DNA from: Coriobacteriia bacterium
Lineage (GTDB): Bacteria > Actinomycetota > Coriobacteriia > Anaerosomatales > JAENZW01
NCBI GenBank assembly: GCA_029858605.1
Contig: JAOUET010000042.1
Location: forward strand, 1-11,364
DNA: 11,364 bases
Reading direction: 5' to 3'
Below are positions 6,049 through 11,364 of this stretch, one piece after another. Under the pieces are notes generated by a model. That model saw only the letters and a list, made by a program, of their open reading frames with translations, ran no database searches and was not told the DNA's origin. Position 1 is the first letter of the stretch. Each line of letters starts with the position of its first letter. Position numbers and translations under genes: made by a program.

Positions 6049-7155
6049 ATGGCAGAGATCGACGCACTTCTCAAGACAATGACAGAGCGGGGATCGTCGG
6101 ACTTGCACATCAAGGTCGGCAGTCCGCCCGCCATCCGCTTGAACGGCAAGCTGATTGTGCTGCGCGATCAGTTCCAGTCGCTGACCCCCGAACAATGCCA
6201 GACTCTCGCCACGGGCATGATGGACGAGCGTCAGCGGCAGACATTCGAGAACCACCGCGAGGCGGACTTCGCCTACTCGCTATCTGGTGTCGGCAGGTTC
6301 CGCGTGAACGTGTTCCATCAGCGTGGCAGCATCGGAATCACCCTGCGCCGTGTTGCGACAGAGCGCGCGACCATCGAGGAACTCGGCCTTCCGCCTGTGA
6401 TACGTCGTCTTGCCGACGAGCCTCGAGGCCTGGTTCTGGTGACCGGTACGGCCGGCTCGGGAAAGACCACCACGCTGGCCGCGATGATCGATCACATCAA
6501 CGGCACGCGCGAAGGGCACATTGTCACGATCGAGGATCCCATAGAGGTCTTGCACCAGGACAAGAAGTGCATTGTCAACCAGCGTGAGGTCGGCATCGAC
6601 ACGGAGAGCTACGCCGATGCGCTGCGCCATGTCGTACGGCAGGATCCGGACGTGATCCTCATCGGCGAGATGCGCGATCACGAGACCGTGTCTGCAGCCC
6701 TTACCGCCGCCGAGATCGGCAACCTGGTGTTCTCGACGCTCCACACGATCGATGCGACCGAGACGGTCAACCGAATCATCGACTTCTTCCCACCCTACCA
6801 GCAGAAGCAGATTCGTCTGATGATGGCAGCCACGATGAAGGGGATTGTCTCGATGCGGCTGATCCCTTCGATCAACGGAGGCCTCGTTCCGGCGGTTGAG
6901 GTGATGGTGATGACCGGCACGATCCGAGAGTACGTCACCGATTCCGAGAAGACCTACCTCATTCGCGACGCTATGGAAGAGGGCGAGTACTACGGTATGC
7001 AGACCTTCGACCAGTCGCTGCTCAAGCTGTACCAGGATCGGCAGATCACACTCGACGACGCGATGGCGATGGCGCACAACGCCCACGACTTCAAGATCAA
7101 GATCCGCCAGCTTGGCGTCGATCCACACAAGGCGGCCGAGACCGGCATCTACTAG
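6049..7155 (+). CDS. pilT: PilT-type type IV pilus retraction ATPase
   Basis: 368 aa from ATG 6049, where the family's usual N-terminus begins (MAEIDALL, then SSDLHIKVGSPP). The open frame to 5977 lacks family similarity. PilT hexamers at the inner side of the membrane drive pilus retraction. Residues 1-100 form the PAS-like N-terminal domain. The ATPase core shows Walker A GTAGSGKT (133-140), an Asp box IEDPIE (161-166), Walker B DVILIGEMRD (201-210) and a His box around FSTLHTIDATETVNRIIDFF (228-247). The C-terminal motif that is AIRNLIRE in model PilT reads TIREYVTD here (about 291-298), while YGMQTFDQSL is conserved. It may therefore be PilT or a PilU/PilT2 paralogue. No other pilus gene is in the window. 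It converges on the radical SAM gene with 12 bp between stops. Confidence 0.93.
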   Translation: MAEIDALLKTMTERGSSDLHIKVGSPPAIRLNGKLIVLRDQFQSLTPEQCQTLATGMMDERQRQTFENHREADFAYSLSGVGRFRVNVFHQRGSIGITLRRVATERATIEELGLPPVIRRLADEPRGLVLVTGTAGSGKTTTLAAMIDHINGTREGHIVTIEDPIEVLHQDKKCIVNQREVGIDTESYADALRHVVRQDPDVILIGEMRDHETVSAALTAAEIGNLVFSTLHTIDATETVNRIIDFFPPYQQKQIRLMMAATMKGIVSMRLIPSINGGLVPAVEVMVMTGTIREYVTDSEKTYLIRDAMEEGEYYGMQTFDQSLLKLYQDRQITLDDAMAMAHNAHDFKIKIRQLGVDPHKAAETGIY

Positions 7156-7167
7156 CGAAGTCGTCCC

Positions 7168-8628
7168 CTAGTTCGCGATGCCGAGTTTCGCGAGCAGAGC
7201 GTTGACCTCGGCAGGCATCGAACCCAGACCACCCATGTGCTTCCTGAGGTACGAGTTCTCCATGAGGAGTTTCATCGTAATGATGAAGTAGTCTCTCTTC
7301 AGCTTCGACATCGTCGGTATCTGCCGCAGCTTGCCCATGTAGAAACGGCGGTAGCAGTCGATCACCGTTTCCATGAGCTCGTCCGTCGTCATGTTCTTCG
7401 GTTTCACGACGGGGGCAACCAAGTTGTAGTCCTCGTAGTCACGGCTGACTATGTATGGCTCGAGGTCCTTGTACATATCCGCGTACGGCCAGGGTGCGAT
7501 CGTGAGGAAGAACGCCAGATCCGGGTTGTAGTGCGTGGCGAGTTCGAGCGTCGACTCGATCGTCTCGGGCGTGTCGTCAGGCAGGCCGAGGACAAGGCTC
7601 GTCTCGGAGATTATGTCATGCTCGTCAATCAGCTCGAGGGCTCGTTTGCCTTGCGATACCTGCGTGTTCTTCTTGAACATATCGAGGGTAGCCTGGTCGG
7701 TTCTCTCGACTCCCACGTAGATGTGGCGAACGCCCGCTTCGCGATAGCGCGCCAAGCGCGCCTCGTCGCGAAGCACGTCATCGACGCGCGTTTCCATGAG
7801 TATGTGCGTCCCGACCTCGCGCTCCACGAGCATGTCCAGGATGGCGTACCAGCGGTCCGGATCGAGGGTGGGAGTCTCGTCCGAGAACATGACGACGCCC
7901 ACACCGAAGCGATCGCGAAGCATCTCCATCTCCGCGACGACGCTCTCGGGCGAGCGCGCCCTCCAGGTGCGCTGCCAGAAGACTTGTTGCGAGCAGAACG
8001 AACACTGCTGATCGCAGCCCCGAGACGACGACATGACGGCAAGCTTCGTGTCCGGGATCGGATAGAACGAGTAGATGTCCCAGTCGATGAGGTCCCACGC
8101 CGGAACCAGAGCATCCAAATCGTCGATGAAGGGGCGGGCAGGTGTCGCGTGCACTACTCCGTCGGAGTCACGGAATGCGATCCCGTTGACTTTGCCGGGG
8201 TCATCGCCGGAGCGAAGGCATGACATGAGCTCGGGTGCTGTCCGCTCGCCTTCGCCACGCAGCACGAAATCGATCGCGTCGCCGTCCCTGGTCAGCACCT
8301 CGTCGTACATGAAGTGTGCGTGCACGCCACCGATTCCGGTCACGACACCGGGGAGCGTTTCTTTTGCCCGCCGAAGCAGTGCAGCCGCCTTGGGGAACGA
8401 CGCCGTGTAGGATGTGGTGAGCACGACGTCTGGCTTGGCGTGTTCGAGTTCGACGGCGATGCGATCCAGATCGTGATTCATCGTCATCGCGTCGTAGATG
8501 ATGGGATCGAATCCCGCATCACGAAGAGCGCCTGCGATGTACGCGAACGCGACGTTGGGCCAACTCCCGGCGGTCTCGACCACACCGCTGTGGTAGGGAG
8601 GCGTTACGAGGGCGACACGTTGGATCAT
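7168..8628 (-). CDS. B12-binding radical SAM protein, BchE-like family
   Basis: 486 aa on the minus strand, ATG at 8628. Residues 1-140 form a Rossmann-like cobalamin-binding domain (VALVTPPYHS, VVLTTSYTASFPKAA, GIGGVHAHF, RGEGERT). The radical SAM core follows, with the 4Fe-4S cluster cysteines C205, C209 and C212 in SRGCDQQCSFCSQQ, the SAM-site block MFSDETPTLD and a downstream glycine motif LVLGLPDDTPETIEST. Between the cluster and the C-terminus the order of blocks (SQQVFW, RAR, TRVDDVLRDE, TIAPWPYAD, YNLVAPVVKP, CYRRFYMGKL) recalls anaerobic Mg-protoporphyrin ester cyclase BchE and its relatives. Nothing here indicates bacteriochlorophyll synthesis, so the substrate is unknown and could be a tetrapyrrole, lipid or natural product. 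The enzyme should be cytoplasmic and oxygen-sensitive, suggesting an anaerobic host. Confidence 0.9.
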   Translation of the reverse strand: MIQRVALVTPPYHSGVVETAGSWPNVAFAYIAGALRDAGFDPIIYDAMTMNHDLDRIAVELEHAKPDVVLTTSYTASFPKAAALLRRAKETLPGVVTGIGGVHAHFMYDEVLTRDGDAIDFVLRGEGERTAPELMSCLRSGDDPGKVNGIAFRDSDGVVHATPARPFIDDLDALVPAWDLIDWDIYSFYPIPDTKLAVMSSSRGCDQQCSFCSQQVFWQRTWRARSPESVVAEMEMLRDRFGVGVVMFSDETPTLDPDRWYAILDMLVEREVGTHILMETRVDDVLRDEARLARYREAGVRHIYVGVERTDQATLDMFKKNTQVSQGKRALELIDEHDIISETSLVLGLPDDTPETIESTLELATHYNPDLAFFLTIAPWPYADMYKDLEPYIVSRDYEDYNLVAPVVKPKNMTTDELMETVIDCYRRFYMGKLRQIPTMSKLKRDYFIITMKLLMENSYLRKHMGGLGSMPAEVNALLAKLGIAN

Positions 8629-8697
8629 CCCGACTCGCTTTCGATGGACGAGCAGCCCGAAACCCAGGCAGAATCAGTACTGATGGGACGCAGACAT

Positions 8698-8703
8698 ATT
8701 CTA
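8698..8703 (-). promoter_or_regulatory. Possible -10 element for the radical SAM gene
   Basis: On the minus strand this reads TAGAAT, five of six to the TATAAT consensus, about 70 nt before the radical SAM start. A CCGGTT about 17 bp further upstream is a weak -35 candidate. The complementary strand reads ATTCTA, and an overlapping TATTCT (8697-8702) could serve the divergent sigma factor gene, so direction is uncertain. Confidence 0.35.
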
Positions 8704-8721
8704 GCATCTTGCGATACCGTA

Positions 8722-8739
8722 ACCGGCGAGGGCGCCGGT
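8722..8739. other. 7-bp GC-rich hairpin in the divergent intergenic region
   Basis: ACCGGCG and CGCCGGT form a perfect stem around an AGGG loop. It lies 33 bp before the sigma factor ATG and just upstream of AAGGGGACGGAG, the only purine-rich sequence before that gene. It also overlaps the region where a -35 box for the radical SAM gene would lie. It may be a leader hairpin or a shared protein site. There is no T-run, so it is not a typical terminator. Confidence 0.35.
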
Positions 8740-8771
8740 GCGTTACAAGGGGACGGAGACGTGTTGCGCGG

Positions 8772-9338
8772 ATGACCGCGACTGACGAGAGGCACATTGA
8801 CAGGCTGGTCCGACGAGCGGTGCGCGGCGATGCGACTGCGTTCGGGAGTATCTACGATGCGTACGTCGACAGGGTGTACGCGTTCGTGTGTTCGCGCGTG
8901 CGCGATGCGCACGATGCCGAGGACGTCACCGAGACGGTCTTCCTCAAGGCGTTCGAGGCGATTCGCGACTACGACCTTCGCGGACTGCCTTTCGGCGCGT
9001 GGCTGTTCCGCATCGCCCGTAATGCCACGATCGATTTCGTCAGGCGTTCGGCTCGTACGCCTGACGCAGTCGAGGATATCGGTGACTACATCGGACCTGC
9101 CGACGACGATGTCGAGGCTGAAGTAGATGCACGTATCGGTGGCGAGACGGTCAGAGCTGCTGTCGGGAGGCTCACCGAAGAACAGGCGGCTGTGATCGCA
9201 TGCAGGTATTTCTGGGACATGGACATACGAACAACGGCACGAGTACTCGATCGCACGCAGGGTGCGGTCAAGGCTCTGCAGCACCGGGCGCTTCGCAGCC
9301 TCGCCAAGGTGCTGGAGGAGATGAGCGGCGATGAGTGA
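8772..9338 (+). CDS. ECF-type RNA polymerase sigma-70 family factor
   Basis: 188 aa from ATG 8772; the frame extends to a TTG at 8709, but that stretch is Arg-rich and unlike the family. GGAG lies 13 nt upstream, a long spacing. Region 2 covers about residues 8-92, with the core-binding and -10 recognition helices in AFGSIYDAYVDRVYAFV, DAEDVTETVFLKAFEAI and FGAWLFRIARNATIDFVRR. A short acidic linker (100-125) leads to region 4 (127-180): LTEEQAAVIACRYFWDMDIRT followed by the helix-turn-helix ARVLDRTQGAVKALQHRALRSL. There is no region 1 or 3, which defines the ECF group. The gene overlaps the downstream membrane protein by 8 bp, the usual layout of a sigma factor with its own regulator. The ECF subgroup and target promoters are not determined. 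Confidence 0.93.
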   Translation: MTATDERHIDRLVRRAVRGDATAFGSIYDAYVDRVYAFVCSRVRDAHDAEDVTETVFLKAFEAIRDYDLRGLPFGAWLFRIARNATIDFVRRSARTPDAVEDIGDYIGPADDDVEAEVDARIGGETVRAAVGRLTEEQAAVIACRYFWDMDIRTTARVLDRTQGAVKALQHRALRSLAKVLEEMSGDE

Positions 9339-10050
9339 CACAGGGCGTCGTGATGAAAGGCCGACGGTGCCACTCGAGTCTTTGCTGAGGGATTCAGTGT
9401 CGGGCCCCCCCGGCGAAGTCAGAGAGCGCATGCGGTCCAGCATTCTTGCCGATATGGAAGGGCGACAGGCCATGAGTACCTTGGCCGTCCGTCATGTCTT
9501 CGCGCGGGCTGCGGTCGCGTTCGCCACGCTGTCCCTCGGTCTGGGTGCGACCTCTTTGGCGGCAGCCAACTCGCTTCCCGGCAGTCCTCTGTACCCGTTC
9601 AAACGTGCGATGGAGGAGGTCCGCGTCCAGTTCTCGCCGCGTGCAGAGCGCAGCGACGAACTCGTCGATGTTGCCAAGGAGCGAGTCCGTGAGGTTCGAG
9701 AGCTCATGGAATCCGAAGCCTCGAAGGAGGCGGTAGAGACCGCTGTCGAGGGCTTCGGCGATGCGGCGCAACGCGCACTCGAGGAAGAGCAGAACCCGCA
9801 ACGGCAGCGCGAACAGGCACGCGAGCTGGAAGAGGCCGTGTCGGGCGAGTCCGAGCGCGTGAGGAAGCGCGTGGAAGAGGGCGTCGAGGACGCCCCCGAC
9901 ACCCCGGGAGGAAGTCCCGGTTCTGGTCCTGGGTCGGGTCAAGGCGGTGGGACTGAGAACCCAGGGTCCGAGGGGGGAACGCCGGAGGCGGGGACCGGTG
10001 GGGAACAGAGCGGTCCCACCGATCCGTCGGGCGGCGGAAAGCAGCCGTAA
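9331..10050 (+). CDS. DUF5667-type membrane-anchored protein, putative anti-sigma partner
   Basis: 239 aa, ATG overlapping the sigma factor stop by 8 bp. Residues 1-54 are a charged cytoplasmic part. One membrane helix (about 55-79, AAVAFATLSLGLGATSLAAA) is followed by the DUF5667 signature LPGSPLYPFKRAMEEVRVQFSP (82-103). An external charged helical region (104-185, many Glu/Arg) and a Gly/Pro/Ser/Thr-rich tail (190-239) finish the protein. DUF5667 proteins are typically encoded after ECF sigma factors in actinobacteria and are thought to act as, or with, anti-sigma factors. The N-terminal part lacks the zinc-binding HxxxCxxC of ZAS anti-sigma factors. An envelope sensor that holds the sigma factor at the membrane is inferred. 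The tail resembles cell-wall-spanning disordered segments. Confidence 0.85.
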   Translation: MSDTGRRDERPTVPLESLLRDSVSGPPGEVRERMRSSILADMEGRQAMSTLAVRHVFARAAVAFATLSLGLGATSLAAANSLPGSPLYPFKRAMEEVRVQFSPRAERSDELVDVAKERVREVRELMESEASKEAVETAVEGFGDAAQRALEEEQNPQRQREQARELEEAVSGESERVRKRVEEGVEDAPDTPGGSPGSGPGSGQGGGTENPGSEGGTPEAGTGGEQSGPTDPSGGGKQP

Positions 10051-10117
10051 CCTCGTCGGCCTTATCATCGTTTCTCTCTGCGGAGGGGCGCGTGGATCTC
10101 CAAAGGAAGTGAGACAC

Positions 10118-10573
10118 GTGTTCACACCGAAGAGGGTACTGATCTCGATCACGATCGCCGGATTGATGCTCGTGTGGGCGACGCCGGCAGTTGCCGCCCG
10201 CGGCACATCCGCGGATTCGGATTCCGAGTCTGCGACTGCACGGACTCGGACGCAGACGCAGACGCAAGCTCAAGTGAGGTCGGGGGAAGCCTCTGGCACG
10301 CAGCAGGCGGGCGATTGTGACTGCGACAAGTCTCAGACACAGACTCGCGAGCGCGAACAGGCGCGAGAGGCGTCGGGCGAAGCCGCGTCGGTTGGCGATG
10401 GCGTTGAAGTGCGCAGCCAGGTCCGAGCAGGCGAGGAAGCGATGACGGGTTCTGGATCCGACGAGCCGACATCGACGGCCTACACGGCGCGAGTGGGCGA
10501 TGCGCAGGGTCTCGCTGCACGCGTTATGTCATGGTTCCGCAGCGCGTTCGAAGTGCTTTGGCTTGCCCGCTGA
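10118..10573 (+). CDS. Small secreted Thr/Gln/Arg/Glu-rich protein of unknown function
   Basis: 151 aa from GTG 10118, with AAAGGA about 10 nt upstream; the longer open frame back to 9947 overlaps the DUF5667 gene and is not needed. A signal peptide is clear (MFTPKRVLISITIAGLMLV, cleavage near AVAA-RG, residues 26-27). The mature part is low in complexity: TRTQTQTQAQVR (42-53), a QTQTREREQAREASGEA stretch (73-89) and a CDCD motif (67-70) containing its only two cysteines. It ends in an amphipathic or weakly hydrophobic helix (LAARVMSWFRSAFEVLWLA). It is unlike any family I recognise. It is third in the sigma-factor unit, so it may be a target or effector of that envelope-response system, which is inference. 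Confidence 0.72.
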   Translation: MFTPKRVLISITIAGLMLVWATPAVAARGTSADSDSESATARTRTQTQTQAQVRSGEASGTQQAGDCDCDKSQTQTREREQAREASGEAASVGDGVEVRSQVRAGEEAMTGSGSDEPTSTAYTARVGDAQGLAARVMSWFRSAFEVLWLAR

Positions 10574-10622
10574 CCGCAGATGCCCGAGCGCGGTCGAGTC
10601 ACGTGAGACTGCGGCTGGACCA

Positions 10623-11015
10623 CTAGGAAGGTCGCCTACGGGCGGCCTTCCTTCGCGTGACGAACCAGAGAGTGACGATAGTCGCCGCACCGAGAGTATC
10701 CAGCAACCAGTCGCCCACTTGTGGCGTTCGCCCTGGAACGAAGGACTGGTGGAATTCGTCGGTTACCGCGTAGGCGGAGGCGATGACGGCGGCTAGCATG
10801 GCGGCGTGAAAGACTCCGTGTCGTCGACCGATCGGCCACAGAAGCAGGCCTGCCAGGACTGCATATTCCACGAAGTGGGCTACTCCAGAGTAGCCTGTGG
10901 GAAGACCTGTGGCGGGAACAGAAGAGAGGGCGAAGATCACTCCCATCCACATCATCGCCGGAATCCAGCGAAAGGCCCCATGGTGACCGGGGCGGTCGGG
11001 TTCTGTGGTAGTCAC
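10623..11015 (-). CDS. VanZ-like integral membrane protein
   Basis: 130 aa on the minus strand from GTG at 11015 (GGAG just upstream on that strand). A longer reading from GTG 11096 would add 27 residues without family similarity. Four hydrophobic segments are seen: IPAMMWMGVIFALSSVP, HFVEYAVLAGLLLWPIG, FHAAMLAAVIASAYAV and LLDTLGAATIVTLWFV. VanZ-family signatures are present: FALSSVP, HFVEYAVLA and, most clearly, YAVTDEFHQSFVPGR followed by DWLLDTLGA. In enterococci VanZ gives low teicoplanin resistance, but the many stand-alone family members have no settled function, so resistance should not be assumed. The length is usual for the family. Its last codons lie inside a hairpin shared with the convergent gene, and it is divergent from the EamA gene. 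Confidence 0.9.
   Translation of the reverse strand: MTTTEPDRPGHHGAFRWIPAMMWMGVIFALSSVPATGLPTGYSGVAHFVEYAVLAGLLLWPIGRRHGVFHAAMLAAVIASAYAVTDEFHQSFVPGRTPQVGDWLLDTLGAATIVTLWFVTRRKAARRRPS
10625..10652. terminator. Hairpin terminator, 12-bp stem, lying within the vanZ-like 3' end
   Basis: The arms AGGAAGGTCGCC and GGCGGCCTTCCT pair over 12 positions, including one G-T wobble, around a TACG loop. It follows the secreted-protein gene by about 50 bp and coincides with the last codons and stop of the convergent vanZ-like gene. There is no T-run on either strand, so any termination would be of the U-less type described for GC-rich actinobacteria. It may serve both convergent transcripts. Confidence 0.6.
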
Positions 11016-11118
11016 GGGTCTCCAGTGTCGGCAACGCGTCGAGTCTAGCACGGTCTTGACTGCCTTTGGCCCTGGTGACAGCGTTCTTCGCAACACTGTG
11101 GAAGGGAGGCCGGACTCA

Positions 11119-11364
11119 ATGCGTCGGAGAGCTTCGGTCGCGGCTGCAGTCGCATCGGCGGCGTGCTTCGGGACGCTTGCCGTGCTCGCGAAGTTCGCGT
11201 ACGAAGGCGGCGCACAGCCACTTCAGCTGCTGGTGTGGAGGTTCACCGTGGCGACCGCTCTGCTCGGGGCCTACGCTGTACTCAGGCGCCCTGGAGCACT
11301 GAGGGTGCCGCGAAGTGATGTCGCGCGCTACGCGCTTCTGTCGCTGGCGGGGTACGGTGCCGCA
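11119..11364 (+). CDS. EamA/DMT-family transporter, N-terminal part (cut by window end)
   Basis: 82 codons from ATG 11119, open to the window edge; AAGGGAGG lies about 9 nt upstream and supports this start. The first helix AAAVASAACFGTLAVLAKFAYEGGAQ and the following LLVWRFTVATALLGAYAVL are typical of the EamA half-repeat of drug/metabolite transporters, including the small-residue-rich first helix and the Arg-Phe at the start of helix 2. A third hydrophobic segment begins at ARYALLSLAGYG. Full-length members have about 300 residues and ten helices in the inner membrane and export metabolites such as amino acids or nucleotide sugars. The substrate cannot be told from this part. Confidence 0.87.
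   Translation, partial: MRRRASVAAAVASAACFGTLAVLAKFAYEGGAQPLQLLVWRFTVATALLGAYAVLRRPGALRVPRSDVARYALLSLAGYGAA

Noticed and set aside
6280..7128. 282-codon open frame on the minus strand opposite pilT
   Set aside because: It mirrors the codon bias of pilT, has no recognisable domain and is fully covered by a strong family gene.
7156..7193. Two TTCGCGA copies near the pilT/radical SAM convergence, possible terminator
   Set aside because: They do not form a stem of useful length and lie mostly in the radical SAM coding end.
7237..8223. 328-codon open frame on the plus strand opposite the radical SAM gene
   Set aside because: Composition is Val/Arg/His-rich in the way expected of an antisense shadow in GC-rich DNA; no motif seen.
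8625..9473. 282-codon open frame on the minus strand opposite the sigma factor gene
   Set aside because: Covers a clear ECF sigma gene and its DUF5667 neighbour; shows no family similarity.
10599..10606. TCACGTGA palindrome after the secreted-protein gene, inside weak CCGCAG/CTGCGG arms
   Set aside because: Eight-bp palindromes are common, the outer arms are 29 nt apart, and no promoter or gene start is adjacent.
11056..11084. TTGACT as a -35 box for the EamA gene
   Set aside because: No acceptable -10 sequence occurs 16-18 bp downstream.

Overview
The window is GC-rich and almost wholly coding. It uses many GTG starts, has 4-8 bp gene overlaps, and mixes a CheA/CheC/CheD chemosensory set, a PilT-type pilus ATPase, a two-module PG-binding protein of CwlM-like layout, an ECF sigma factor with a DUF5667 partner, and a radical SAM/B12 enzyme. 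This fits an actinobacterium, most plausibly an anaerobic, pilus-bearing Coriobacteriia-type lineage (CheC/CheD are unusual in other actinobacteria). The taxonomic call is inference; no marker gene is present.

Left block (1-5936, all +): the 3' end of cheA, then cheC and cheD joined by two GTGA overlaps. One base later comes a diguanylate cyclase with a Rossmann-like N-terminus, a coiled coil, a GAF domain and a GGEEF domain with an intact I-site. A small winged-helix protein and a 302-aa protein follow; the latter has two PG_binding_1 modules and a C-terminus that looks like a degenerate Amidase_3. A near-perfect 19-nt palindrome and a possible -10 box separate these from a secreted coiled-coil NlpC/P60 hydrolase, whose best ribosome-binding site points to a CTG start. 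The block links signal transduction (CheA, c-di-GMP) with envelope functions.

Middle block (5937-8628): pilT (+) converges, with only 12 bp between, on a BchE-like cobalamin-binding radical SAM gene (-). The neighbourhood suggests, but does not prove, that the chemosensory genes serve type IV pilus motility; no flagellar gene is seen here.

Right block (8629-11364): a divergent intergenic region with a 7-bp hairpin leads to an ECF-type sigma factor that overlaps a membrane-anchored DUF5667 protein, followed by a small secreted protein rich in Thr-Gln/Arg-Glu repeats. A strong hairpin, lying inside the last codons of the convergent vanZ-like gene, probably ends this unit. Divergent from vanZ, an EamA/DMT transporter gene begins and runs off the window.

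No tRNA, rRNA, IS element, CRISPR array or phage gene was seen. The most notable points are a CheC with both phosphatase centres degenerate beside an intact CheD, a diguanylate cyclase fused to a putative nucleotide-sensing domain, a putative cytoplasmic pseudo-amidase, and the palindrome/CTG-start arrangement before the NlpC/P60 gene.
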